Shown here: in pieces, positions 41,301 to 49,342 of the stretch
How positions within the stretch are numbered: the first letter of the stretch is position 1
How the letters are laid out: every line of letters begins with the position of its first letter
NCBI RefSeq assembly: GCF_001570565.1
Contig: NZ_BBXE01000039.1
Coordinates: forward strand, 42,084-106,083
Reading direction: 5' to 3'
Length of the DNA: 64,000 nt
DNA from: Herbidospora yilanensis
GTDB taxonomy: Bacteria > Actinomycetota > Actinomycetes > Streptosporangiales > Streptosporangiaceae
Position numbers and translations under genes: made by a program
Notes under the pieces: generated by a model
Databases searched by the model: none
The model's input: the letters and a program-made list of their open reading frames with translations, nothing else
Told to the model about the DNA's origin: nothing

Positions 41301-43766
41301 GAGGGACCGCCCCGGGCCGATCTCCACCAGCAGGTCGCAGTCCTCGGCCAGTGCGGACACGGCGTCGGCGAACCTCACGGGCGCGGTGAGCTGCTCGGTC
41401 AGCAGGTCTCGCAGGTCGGTCTCCGGTGTCGGCCGGGCACCGAGCACGGTGGAGTAGACCGGGCGGCTGACCGCGCCGAAGACCAGGTCGCGCAGGTGTT
41501 CGGCGAGCACCGGGCGTGCCTCGGTGAAGGCGGGTGAGTGGAAGGCGTGGCTGACCCGCAGCTCTCGCGCGGTCACTCCGCGATCCCGGCACCGGGTCAT
41601 CAGCGCGGCCAGGTCCTCGTCCGGCCCGGCCACCACGTGGGAGGTGCCGTGTTCGGCCGCGACCACCAGGCGCGTGCCCGCGATCAGCGCGTCGGCCAGG
41701 CTCCGGTCGGCCATGACGGACACCATGCCGGTGCCGGGAGTGCCGTGGGTCTTCATGATCTTGCCTCGGACGGCGGCGAGCTCGACGGCCTGTGCTTCGG
41801 TGAGCGCGCCGGCCCAGTGCAGGGCGGTGATCTCCCCCAGGCTGTGGCCGGTGGCGGCGTGCGCGGTGACGCCGAGGGAGCTCAGCCAGCGCAGGCCCGC
41901 CATCGAGGCCCGCACCACCCCCGGCTGGACCACCGCGGTGTCGACGGTGTCCGAGAGCCCGTCGAAGTACGCCGCAAGTTCGGGATCGAACCCGCCGAGC
42001 GCCCCCGGCCCGGCGGGCACCCCCGCCCCCTGACCGGTGAACAGGTACCCGGCGCGGCCGGCCGGTCCCTCCCCCACCGCGCCTCCGGGGAAGACCGTGA
42101 AACCGTCGTCGAGCGCGGCGACGGCCCTGCGGGCACGTTCGCCGAGCTGCGCGGGATCGGCGGCGACCAGCGCCGCCCGGAAGGCGGGCCGCTCGCCGGG
42201 AAGGTGGCTCGCCGCGAGATCGGCCAGCTCGCCGAACGCCATCGTCGACGCCGTCGCGACGATGCGATCGAGGGTCCGCCGCAGTTCGTCGCGGCTGTCG
42301 GCCCCAAGGAGGACCAGTTCGTGGCTCGGCGGCCGATGCGCGAGCAGACGTTCGCGTGGAGTCAGCGCGGCCCGGCGGATCGTCGCCGCCGATTCCAGCA
42401 CCACATGGGTGTTGATGCCGCCGAACCCCATCGCGCTGACCCCGGCCCGCAGCGGTTGGTCCTGCGGCCAGGGTTCGGCGTCCGCCAGCACCCGCAAGGG
42501 AGCGTCGTCCGCACGCAGACCCGGATGGGGCGTGTCGCAGCCGGTCGTCGGCGGGAGCACCTGCCGGTGCAGGGCCATCGCGGCCTTGAGCAGCCCGGCC
42601 AGCCCGGCGGCGGCCTTGGTGTGGCCGATGTTGGCCTTGATCGAGCCGAGCGCGGCGGGAGTCGTGGTCCGTCTGCCCCGCTGCGCCTCGATCAGGGTGG
42701 CGATCTCCACGGCGTCGCCGACGGCAGTGCCGGTGCCGTGGCCCTCGAACAGGGCGACGTCTTCCGGGCCGTAGTCGAGGTGCTCGTAGGCCCGGCCCAC
42801 CGCGAGTAGCTGGCCCGCCTGTTCCGGGCGGGTGATGCCGCCCCGTCCGTCGGACGACACGCCCCAGTCGCGGATCAGCGCGAGCGGGGCCCGGCCTTCG
42901 GCCAGCGCGTCTTCGGCCCGCATCAGCACGACCATGCCGCAGCCCTCGCCGGGCCAGAAGCCGGTCGGGTGGTCATCGTAGATCCGCATGGCGTCTGTCG
43001 CGATCGCGCCGGTCCGGGCGAATCCGACCAGCTCGAACGGGTCGAGACTGAGGTCGACGCCTCCGGCGATCACGACGTCGGCCGCCCCGGCGCGCAGCGT
43101 GTTGCCCGCCGTGACGACCGACAGCAGGGACGACGCGCACGCGCCGTCGACGGTGTAGCCGCCGCCGTGGAAGTCGAAGTGGTTGCAGATGCGCCCGGCG
43201 ATGGTGTTGGCCAGCCCACCCGCCAGGCTCTCGTCGTTCGGCTCGGGGAAGGGCTGTTTGAAACGGTGCTCGACGGTGGCCAGGAACCTGGCGAGCTCGG
43301 GCGCCTCCCAGCCCTCCTCCGTCAACGCCTGCTGCATCACCCGGCGGACATAGGGCCAGCGCAGCCGCAGCCCGTTGGCGCGGCTGAACTCGCCGTTCAT
43401 GGTGTTCCCCACGACCACGCCGACCCGGTTTCCGTCGAGCCCGGCCCCGTCGGCGTACCCGGCGGAGGCCAGGGCGTCGGCGGCCACCTCCAGGGCGAGC
43501 CAGTGGGCGGTGTCGGTGACCCGGTGGACCGGCCCGGGGATGCGGAATCGGGCCCGGTCGAAGGTCCAGCCCTCCAGCACGGCCGCGAACCTGGCATAGG
43601 TGCCGTCGCGGTCGCCGGTGTAGTCGGCCAGGTTCAGCCGGGCCGGCGGGATGGGCCGGAAGGATCGACGCCGGGACAGGACCGACTCCCAGAGCTGGTC
43701 CGGGTCGTCGGCGCCCGGGTAACGGCAGGCGGCGCCGACGATGGCGATGGTGGCGCGGTCGTACAC
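38385..43766 (-). CDS. pksE: Iterative enediyne polyketide synthase PksE
   Basis: 1793 residues. KS about 1-440: TVDGACASSLLSVVTAG (Cys), FEGHGTGTAVGD and IKANIGHTKAAAGLAG (His). AT-like domain about 560-850 (ATGHSLGEITALHWAGALTE). ACP about 930-1000 with the enediyne-type DLHLNSLRVVQL Ser. KR about 1100-1400 (VLVTGGGKGIGFRSALALGT). DH about 1410-1640 (RDHLIDGIAVLPAVVALEIM). C-terminal PPTase-like domain about 1680-1793 (SGVYEQGWVLLRGGPHRIAS) looks divergent. This KS-AT-ACP-KR-DH-PPT order is diagnostic for enediyne warheads. GTG 43766 lies 4 bp after the UnbU stop. Confidence 0.95.
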   Translation of the reverse strand: MYDRATIAIVGAACRYPGADDPDQLWESVLSRRRSFRPIPPARLNLADYTGDRDGTYARFAAVLEGWTFDRARFRIPGPVHRVTDTAHWLALEVAADALASAGYADGAGLDGNRVGVVVGNTMNGEFSRANGLRLRWPYVRRVMQQALTEEGWEAPELARFLATVEHRFKQPFPEPNDESLAGGLANTIAGRICNHFDFHGGGYTVDGACASSLLSVVTAGNTLRAGAADVVIAGGVDLSLDPFELVGFARTGAIATDAMRIYDDHPTGFWPGEGCGMVVLMRAEDALAEGRAPLALIRDWGVSSDGRGGITRPEQAGQLLAVGRAYEHLDYGPEDVALFEGHGTGTAVGDAVEIATLIEAQRGRRTTTPAALGSIKANIGHTKAAAGLAGLLKAAMALHRQVLPPTTGCDTPHPGLRADDAPLRVLADAEPWPQDQPLRAGVSAMGFGGINTHVVLESAATIRRAALTPRERLLAHRPPSHELVLLGADSRDELRRTLDRIVATASTMAFGELADLAASHLPGERPAFRAALVAADPAQLGERARRAVAALDDGFTVFPGGAVGEGPAGRAGYLFTGQGAGVPAGPGALGGFDPELAAYFDGLSDTVDTAVVQPGVVRASMAGLRWLSSLGVTAHAATGHSLGEITALHWAGALTEAQAVELAAVRGKIMKTHGTPGTGMVSVMADRSLADALIAGTRLVVAAEHGTSHVVAGPDEDLAALMTRCRDRGVTARELRVSHAFHSPAFTEARPVLAEHLRDLVFGAVSRPVYSTVLGARPTPETDLRDLLTEQLTAPVRFADAVSALAEDCDLLVEIGPGRSLTSLATALTPLPVVAMDVGSPSAAAPLQAVAALFALGLVTDPRPIFAHRSHRPFDLWREPRFLENPCEQAPQVEAGYEPLVTEAVPEVRTTSDDVPGTVRELVAGLLELPVEAVGQDDRLLSDLHLNSLRVVQLAGEAATVLGRAVPAEPLMSADVSVAELAALIAALPAADETEPPLEGVASWHRLLVEDTEPVELASAARPHAWRISGRGPLREALSLRAGSAAELVFLPEDPSDDDVATLVSAVRTGSPVTVVDHGDSASGFLASVRAEHPGRWLRWIRARDAESVATVLAAPFEGPVEVHAENGVSVPVFRPAPAGTGEPPLASEDVVLVTGGGKGIGFRSALALGTAYGCRLLLLGRAGPSSDEELRGNLAVLAENGIRYAYLRADLADPAAVRRAIDEPVTAIIHSGGVNEPKRFAELTDDDLARHAAAKYHGLKNVLAAIDVARLRHLVTFGSVIGRFGLPGEAHYALANGRMRELARVLALQAPGCRVRNVDWTAWSGAGMGERLDVLDGLRRSGVDPLPAERGVELLHEVLTSDGPTLLATGRLPQLDRPGDVAGPLLTRTRLHVPGVELVAEADLGLDIHPRLRDHLIDGIAVLPAVVALEIMAEAAATLTGRRVTSLGEARFDRPVIVPADGVRTVRVCALTGPDGVRVVLRSDESGYAADHFTAVAGVPPDPVEPLRRVSALPPHDGADLYGPTFFHGPAFQRVRRYDHLEATACVAVVDAATRWSLDGTQLGDPTFTDATIHALQACVPGRRLLPVGCQAITVHEAGPYPAELRLSAVERHQDGAEHVYDVSVHHADGRPVLSWSRLRLRDIGPLEPRDGWPAVLLGPLLERGLESLLPDVSVKVETGPGLDLEVTGAASLGCAIDHVALDAEEPPGEPHPITRLTGEPAACTHARLRTARSCLDSAGDTGGVPLTVSGVYEQGWVLLRGGPHRIASAIVRISGEPRPVAVAVLVKGTP

Positions 43767-43770
43767 GGGA

Positions 43771-44685
43771 TCACGTCCTGTTTGCGGTGGCGACGAGCTG
43801 TGGCACGGGTTCCTCGGCGGGGGTCTCGGCACGGGCGCGCAGCGAGATCACCCCGAGGGCCGCGCCGCGCAGCGCGCAGACGATGACCAGTGCGAAGAAC
43901 AGGCCGAACGCGATGTGCACGTGCACCAGCAGGCCGTAGACCGCCGCCGTGGCCACGCCGAAGGCGACCTGGTTGGCGGGCTTCACGGGCGTCGTGCCCG
44001 GGTCGGTGATCATGTAGTTGGTGAACAGGATGAACGCCGTGCCGGTCATGACGGTCAGCGCGGTCACCGTGGCCGTGCCGTCGATGCCGGTCCTGATCAC
44101 CGCCTGTGCGGCGAAGCCGATGACCCAGCCGAGGATGAGCGGGATCTTCTTGGTGAGCATGGCGTTGATCACCGTGCCGGAGATCAGGATGAACGCCGGC
44201 AGCACCCAGTCGAGCGGCCCGCTGATCCACTCGGTGAAGTGGTAGGGGGGCGCGATGCTCACCCACGGGAAGACGATCAGCACCACGACGATGCCGAAGT
44301 TCGACGGGTTGAGCACGTGCCGGAACTTGCCGTGGAGCCGGATCCGGATCAGGTACTTGGAGGCGATGGCCACGATCACCGCGAAGATCACCGGGGCGAG
44401 GCGGTCGTTGGCGTACAGGAGCATCGCGCAGGCCAGCGCGGTGATGTGGGCCGGCAGCAGGAACGTGACCAGCCCCTTGAAGCCGCCGCCCCGGAACTTG
44501 GGCGCGCGCCCGGTCGCCGTGGCGTCGAGCCACTCCAGCCCGATCTCCAGGATGTACGCGGCCGCCAGCGCCGCCAGCGGAGTGACGTACGCCTGCTCGA
44601 AACCGAGCACGGCGTGGCCGAGGATGTTGAACGCCGTGATCGAGATCGCGAACCGGCGCAGCGCGATGACGCGGGGGTCTTTCAT
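43771..44685 (-). CDS. unbU: Enediyne biosynthesis membrane protein UnbU (E5)
   Basis: 304 residues, about eight membrane segments, with an RnfD/NqrB-like core (VLNPSNFGIVVVLIVFPWVS and MTGTAFILFTNYMITDPGTT). UnbU is one of the conserved warhead-cassette genes beside pksE; exact role unresolved, possibly flavin/electron transfer or export. ATG 44685 overlaps the UnbV stop. Confidence 0.9.
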   Translation of the reverse strand: MKDPRVIALRRFAISITAFNILGHAVLGFEQAYVTPLAALAAAYILEIGLEWLDATATGRAPKFRGGGFKGLVTFLLPAHITALACAMLLYANDRLAPVIFAVIVAIASKYLIRIRLHGKFRHVLNPSNFGIVVVLIVFPWVSIAPPYHFTEWISGPLDWVLPAFILISGTVINAMLTKKIPLILGWVIGFAAQAVIRTGIDGTATVTALTVMTGTAFILFTNYMITDPGTTPVKPANQVAFGVATAAVYGLLVHVHIAFGLFFALVIVCALRGAALGVISLRARAETPAEEPVPQLVATANRT

Positions 44686-46544
44686 CGGGTCTCCTTGACG
44701 GTTCCGTCGTCGCCGAGCAGGACCGTGTGCCATCCGGAGGTGAGCCGCAGGTCGGCGCTGTGCCGGACCCCGCAGGCGTCCCGCCAGGTGAGGGTGGCGT
44801 CGGCGGCCGGTCCGGACAGGGCGAACAGCAACTCGGGCGACGAGACACCGGCGTGCCCGGCGGCCGGGTACACCTGGCCGGTGGTGACCCCGGCCGCGCC
44901 CGAACGCAGCCGCACCGCGGCGCCGATGGCCGGTGTCGGGGTGGCGGCTCCCTGGCAGGTGGCCGGGCGGGTCAGCGTCAGCCCGAGGTGGGGCAGGTCG
45001 GTGGTCCTGGTGTTGCGGTAGAAGTGCGACTGCCGCCACTGGTTGCCGATGGCGTAGTCGAGGCGTCCGTCGTGGTCGACGTCGGCCAGCGCGATGCCCC
45101 GGGTGGGGCCGCCGTCGTCGAGGCCGAGCCGGCCGCCCAGGTCGTGGAAGCGGCCGTCCGGGCCGCGGACGAAGAAGCGGTCGGGGTCGCTTCCCGACAG
45201 GTCGTCGGTGATCTGGAAGCGCGGCCACATGTCCGGGTTCACCAGCAGGGCGTCGTTGGTCATGGCCAGTTCCTGCAGCTCCGGCCAGCGGTTGGTCTCG
45301 CCCTTGATGAAGCCCGTGGCCTGGACGATCTGCAGGTCGCCCGTGCCGGCGAAGTCGCCCATCTTCACGTCCCAGCCCCAGCCGGAACGGGAGATGCCGA
45401 CCTGTTCGCTGTGGTCGTCGTAGGAGGCGATGCCCTCGGCCTTGAAGGCGACGCCGTCGGCGCTGAGCCAGGCGAAGTTGCTCTCGTGCAGGCCGTAGTT
45501 CTGGGTGATGTTGCTGACCACCATGTCGGGCACCTCGTCGGCGTTGAGGTCGCCGAAGGCGACGCCCATGCCCTTGAAGGAGTCCCAGCCGAGGGCCTTG
45601 GACTTCGGCGTGGTGAAGTGCCGCACCCCTTCCATCAGCTCGAAGCGCGGCGCGCCCGGAGTGGAGATGTTGCGCAGCAGGCGGTCGGGGCCGAAGTCGT
45701 TGGCGACGTACAGGTCGGGCCGGCCGTCGGAGTCGAGGTCCTGGGCGCCCATCGCGAGCGTCCAGCCGTCGCCCATCTCGGCGTCGAAGGCCCCGGCCGC
45801 TTCGGCGAAGCGGCCCTCGCCCCGGGCGAGCAGGATGCGGTTGCGCCCGGCGTTGTAGGCGCCCGACATCGAGTCCTGCATCTGGATCTGGAACTGGACG
45901 GCCGTCGGGTCGAGGATGCGCGCGTTGTCGGGGAAGTAGTTGCCGATCGCCACGTCGGTCCGGCCGTCGCCGTCGAAGTCGGCCAGCGAGACCGCGTTGG
46001 TGTTCCAGATCTCGTACGGCGTGACCATCTCCGTCGGCGTGAAGCCGCTGCCCGAGTTCAGGTGCAGGATCGGGCTGCGGCCCCAGAAGTAGACGAGCAG
46101 GTCGGTGCGGCCGTCGTCGTTGTAGTCGCCGGGCACACAGCCCATCGGCGCCATCGCCGTGGTGTACGGCAGCGCCCCCGCCGTCAGCGGGCGGGCGGCG
46201 TACCGGGCGCCGGTGCCGGGGGCGGGCAGCAGCCGGACCGAGTCGTCGCGGGGATCGACCAGGCAGACGTCGTCGGGCCGGCCGTTGGCGTCCACGTCGG
46301 CCAGCGCGACCGCGCCGCCGAGCGAGGAGATCCAGTGGTCGATCTTCTTGTAGACCGGCGCGACGACCCGGATGGAGCGTTCCGTGGCCGCGCCGTTCAA
46401 CGGGAGCCGCTGGAAGGAGAAACCCTTGGCCAGCGCGTCGGCCGTCGCGGGCGCGGCGGCGGGCGGGCGGGCCACCTGCCAGCCGGCCAGCACCAGGACG
46501 ACCGCCACGATCTGCACCAGGCGTCTTCTGATCGGGGACGTCAC
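44682..46544 (-). CDS. unbV: Enediyne cassette protein UnbV (E4; FG-GAP/ASPIC)
   Basis: 620 residues. N-terminal membrane anchor or signal (LVQIVAVVLVLAGWQVA), then FG-GAP/VCBS beta-propeller repeats (AVALADVDANGRPDDVCLVD, VPGDYNDDGRTDLLVYFWGR, SLADFDGDGRTDVAIGNYFP) with calcium-binding DxDxDG loops, and a C-terminal ASPIC/UnbV domain (about 540-620, YPAAGHAGVSSPELLFALSG). GTG 46544 overlaps the UnbL stop. Function in the warhead pathway remains unclear. Confidence 0.92.
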   Translation of the reverse strand: MTSPIRRRLVQIVAVVLVLAGWQVARPPAAAPATADALAKGFSFQRLPLNGAATERSIRVVAPVYKKIDHWISSLGGAVALADVDANGRPDDVCLVDPRDDSVRLLPAPGTGARYAARPLTAGALPYTTAMAPMGCVPGDYNDDGRTDLLVYFWGRSPILHLNSGSGFTPTEMVTPYEIWNTNAVSLADFDGDGRTDVAIGNYFPDNARILDPTAVQFQIQMQDSMSGAYNAGRNRILLARGEGRFAEAAGAFDAEMGDGWTLAMGAQDLDSDGRPDLYVANDFGPDRLLRNISTPGAPRFELMEGVRHFTTPKSKALGWDSFKGMGVAFGDLNADEVPDMVVSNITQNYGLHESNFAWLSADGVAFKAEGIASYDDHSEQVGISRSGWGWDVKMGDFAGTGDLQIVQATGFIKGETNRWPELQELAMTNDALLVNPDMWPRFQITDDLSGSDPDRFFVRGPDGRFHDLGGRLGLDDGGPTRGIALADVDHDGRLDYAIGNQWRQSHFYRNTRTTDLPHLGLTLTRPATCQGAATPTPAIGAAVRLRSGAAGVTTGQVYPAAGHAGVSSPELLFALSGPAADATLTWRDACGVRHSADLRLTSGWHTVLLGDDGTVKETR

Positions 46545-47485
46545 CGTGTCACCTCTCCCAGGGCGGAGGCCCAGGCGTGCCGGACACCGGCCCGCCAGGC
46601 TTCGTAGGTTTCGGGGGTGTCGGGGCGGCCGTCGAGTGCGGCCAGCGCGTCGTCGGTCCACCGCGCGGCGGCCGGCACGTCGACACCGGTGAGGATCTTC
46701 ACGGCCGAGGCGGTCTCGTCGGTGACGATTCCCGACAGCAGATGCGCCTTGGCCGCGAACGCCGCTCCTTGCGCCAGCGCGGCGGCGTAGCCCTCACCGG
46801 CGGTGACCAGGCGGTTCAGCGCCTCCGGCGACTGGGCCCCCGTGTAGGCGGCGGCCAGCCCGATGCCCGCCCACAGGTCGGCGCGGCGGCCTGCGGGCAG
46901 GCCGCCGATCACCTCGGCGACGCGGGCGGGTTCGGCGCCCGCGTAGAACCACAACGCGCGCCCCGCGCCCTGGTCGCGGATCGAACGGCAGTCGTCCGGC
47001 ACGCGGGCCTCGATCCAGCCGTTGCCGAACACCTTCACCGGGTGGAAGAACGCCTGGTGGAAGCCCCAGCCGTCCCAGGCCAGCCAGCGCAGCACCGGCG
47101 GCCCGAACCGGACCCCGCGCCAGGGCCGCAGCCGCAGGCGCGCGTAGGCCCATCCGGCGCCGACCAGCAGCAGGTGGACGTAGCGGCCGCCGGTCGCCCG
47201 GTCGAGTTCGCGCAGACGCCGGCCGCCGCCGAGGGTGACCAGGTCGAGGATGACGGCGCTCATCGCGGCGCCTTCGTAGGCGAAGCCGCGGACCCGCGCG
47301 CTCAGCCTCTCGATGCCGAGTTCGGCCGGATCGCGGGAGAGCATCCCGTTGTACCCGGAGGCGAAGGCGGCGACCACCGAATCGAGCACCGGCGCGACCG
47401 CCGGGTCGGCGAGCCGGAACCCGCGCGCGCCGAGATCAAGATCTTCGGGTCGGAGGGTGAGCGGGCGGCGGAGTGCCGATCTCAC
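46541..47485 (-). CDS. unbL: Enediyne cassette protein UnbL (E3; DUF1702)
   Basis: 314 residues of the DUF1702 family: LDLGARGFRLADPAVAPVLD, GFAYEGAAMSAVILDLVTLG and FYAGAEPARVAEVIGGLPAG are typical. First gene of the operon. Start is uncertain: GTG 47485 is preferred because the candidate promoter at 47516-47543 overlaps the upstream TTG 47518, and the intervening GTG 47506 would leave almost no leader. Confidence 0.9.
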   Translation of the reverse strand: MRSALRRPLTLRPEDLDLGARGFRLADPAVAPVLDSVVAAFASGYNGMLSRDPAELGIERLSARVRGFAYEGAAMSAVILDLVTLGGGRRLRELDRATGGRYVHLLLVGAGWAYARLRLRPWRGVRFGPPVLRWLAWDGWGFHQAFFHPVKVFGNGWIEARVPDDCRSIRDQGAGRALWFYAGAEPARVAEVIGGLPAGRRADLWAGIGLAAAYTGAQSPEALNRLVTAGEGYAAALAQGAAFAAKAHLLSGIVTDETASAVKILTGVDVPAAARWTDDALAALDGRPDTPETYEAWRAGVRHAWASALGEVTR

Positions 47486-47515
47486 AAGGGAATACGACGT
47501 TGCCACAGAAGGCAA

Positions 47516-47543
47516 CAAATAACATCGCGAAAAGCGATGTCAA
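47516..47543 (-). promoter_or_regulatory. Candidate promoter of the enediyne operon
   Basis: Minus strand TTGACA (+ 47538-47543), 16-bp spacer, TATTTG (47516-47521). A small inverted repeat CATCGC...GCGATG (47523-47539) occupies the spacer and could be an operator. The region 47486-47618 is AT-rich compared with its surroundings. Confidence 0.5.
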
Positions 47544-47618
47544 CGGACGATTCGACGGAAAGTCTGCGACGTGCGCAAACAAATTGTATAAGGATCTATT
47601 GAATAGGTTGACGGCGAA

Positions 47619-48080
47619 TCAGCCGTTGACCTGGGCCTCGAACCGGCTCAGAATGAATGCCCAGCCAGAGTGGTGTGCCAGGTAGGACTCCATGAGCAGC
47701 GGGGTGAGGTTTTCCCAGCCCTTGTGGGTCATCTCCACGCGCGTCAACGCCGGCCCGAGCGGCTTGAATAGCAACTCGACCTCGGTGAGCGTGGGCGTCT
47801 GGATTACCTCCCACGTGAACGACACCAGATTCGGCGGATCCCACCGGAGAATGTGCCCCCAGTCGCGTTCCCGGCCGTCGTCGAGAATTTCGTAAATGCG
47901 CCCGCCCACGCGTTCTTCGAGGCAGACGTCACGCACGCGGCCGGGTTCGATGGCGATCGCCTCGACGGGCCACCAGGTCGCCAGCTTCCGGGTGAAGGTG
48001 CTGAACGTGCGGGACTGGTCGGCCTCGACGTTGACCGCGTGACGGATGGGTTCGACGTTGGTCTCGGCCGGGCTGGTCAT
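47619..48080 (-). CDS. SRPBCC/AHSA1-family protein
   Basis: 153 residues of the START-like fold: DQSRTFSTFTRKLATWWPVE, GGRIYEILDDGRERDWGHIL, RVEMTHKGWENLT. Typically encoded with an ArsR regulator, as here (48133, same strand, 52 bp upstream). Binds small hydrophobic ligands; reaction unknown. ATG 48080. Confidence 0.88.
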   Translation of the reverse strand: MTSPAETNVEPIRHAVNVEADQSRTFSTFTRKLATWWPVEAIAIEPGRVRDVCLEERVGGRIYEILDDGRERDWGHILRWDPPNLVSFTWEVIQTPTLTEVELLFKPLGPALTRVEMTHKGWENLTPLLMESYLAHHSGWAFILSRFEAQVNG

Positions 48081-48132
48081 CGGCGCTACCCCTGCGTGCG
48101 GCGGACGGACAGGGGCAAGTCTGCCAGACGGA

Positions 48133-48468
48133 TCAGCCCGCCACCTGTTCATCGCGCAAGCCGTCGTGGCCCTCGGCGGAGTCGCGGGCCCGCGCCATGC
48201 TCTCGCGCCACAACGACTCGACGACCTCGCGGAGCTGGGCCAGCGCGTCCTCGCTGGCCCGGTAGATCCGCTTGGTGCCGTCGCGCCGCTCCAGGACCAG
48301 GCCCGCGTCCTTGAGGATCTGCAGGTGCTGGGAGACGGCCGATCGGGTGACCTCGAAATGCTCGGCGATGCGGCCGGCGGGGAGTTCCTCCGTGGCGACC
48401 AGACGCAGGATCGCCCGCCTGCGGGGCTCGGCGATCGCCCGCAGCACCTCGTCCACGTCACCATTCAT
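48133..48468 (-). CDS. ArsR-family regulator, SRPBCC partner
   Basis: 111 residues. Winged helix PRRRAILRLVATEELPAGRI and FEVTRSAVSQHLQILKDAGL; no metal-binding CxC motif, so a non-metal ArsR. Close paralogue of the regulator at 32400. Start ATG 48468. Transcribed from a strong promoter at 48513-48542 that contains a near-palindromic site, likely for autoregulation. Confidence 0.9.
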   Translation of the reverse strand: MNGDVDEVLRAIAEPRRRAILRLVATEELPAGRIAEHFEVTRSAVSQHLQILKDAGLVLERRDGTKRIYRASEDALAQLREVVESLWRESMARARDSAEGHDGLRDEQVAG

Positions 48469-48512
48469 GAAGTCAGATCCTAGCCAGGGGGCGAGACCCC
48501 TGAATGACTACG

Positions 48513-48542
48513 AGAGTAGGCACCACCTTTCGTTAGCGTCAA
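48513..48542 (-). promoter_or_regulatory. Promoter of ArsR-SRPBCC operon
   Basis: Minus strand TTGACG (+ 48537-48542), 18-bp spacer, TACTCT (48513-48518). The -35 lies in AAAGTTGACGCTAACG, containing the near-palindrome GTTAGCGTCAAC (+ strand 48532-48543). Confidence 0.65.
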
Positions 48543-48568
48543 CTTTCACAACGAGGTCAGGACGAGGG

Positions 48569-49300
48569 TCAGGCACCGCGCACGGCGGAGTGCTCCCGCT
48601 CGCGTACCGGGGTCACCGGCAACTGGCGGCGGGGTTTCGGGCGGCCGGAGGCCAGCGGGAAGCGTTGCAGGCGCCATTCGAGCATGCCCTCCTCAAGCCT
48701 GCGCCCGCACCGGCCGTGTGACTTGAGCAGCCACAACGCCTCCCGGGCGAGCAGGCAGTGGGAGCTGCGGCAGTAGACGACGACCTCGGCGCCGACCGGC
48801 AGCTCCTCCACCCGGGTGCGCAGTTCCTCGACGGGCATGGAGATCGCCCCCGGGATGTGGGCGGCGAGATACTCGACCGCCGGACGGACGTCGATCAACA
48901 GGGTCCGGCCGTCCCCTCGGCGGCGCAGCAGTTCCTCACGGGTGATCGTGGCATCCGATGCGGCCACCCTCAGGGGCACCACCCGGGGAGCCTCCGCCTC
49001 CGGAGCCCGCCTGCGCGTCACCTGGCGCAGGCTGGCGTACAGGGCGGCGACGTCGTCTCCGGCGAGCCGGTAGTAGATGCGGGTGCCGTCCCGGCGGCTG
49101 CACACCAGTCCCGCGTCCCGCAGCACCTTCAGCTGGGCCGAGGTGTTGCCGATCGGCACCCCCGCCGCGGTCGCGAGGTCCTCGACGTTGCGCTCGGCCT
49201 GGGAGAGCAGGTCGAGCAGGTGGAGCCGGACGGGATTCGCCAGCGCCTTGGCGACTCGGGCGAACTCGGCGAGCACCGTGGTCACGTTGTCGGTGGTCAT
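48569..49300 (-). CDS. ArsR-rhodanese fusion regulator (paralogue 2)
   Basis: 243 residues. Winged helix ~10-95 (AAGVPIGNTSAQLKVLRDAG), rhodanese ~115-215 (LLIDVRPAVEYLAAHIPGAI; active loop VVYCRSSHCLLAREAL with two Cys), then a basic tail not found in the other copies. 42 bp downstream of the SQR-like gene on the same strand, so a persulfide-responsive repressor for sulfide oxidation is plausible. ATG 49300. Confidence 0.9.
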   Translation of the reverse strand: MTTDNVTTVLAEFARVAKALANPVRLHLLDLLSQAERNVEDLATAAGVPIGNTSAQLKVLRDAGLVCSRRDGTRIYYRLAGDDVAALYASLRQVTRRRAPEAEAPRVVPLRVAASDATITREELLRRRGDGRTLLIDVRPAVEYLAAHIPGAISMPVEELRTRVEELPVGAEVVVYCRSSHCLLAREALWLLKSHGRCGRRLEEGMLEWRLQRFPLASGRPKPRRQLPVTPVREREHSAVRGA

Positions 49301-49342
49301 GTCTACCTTGCCTTTCCCGTCTTCTGCTGGAGGGGTGTGGTG

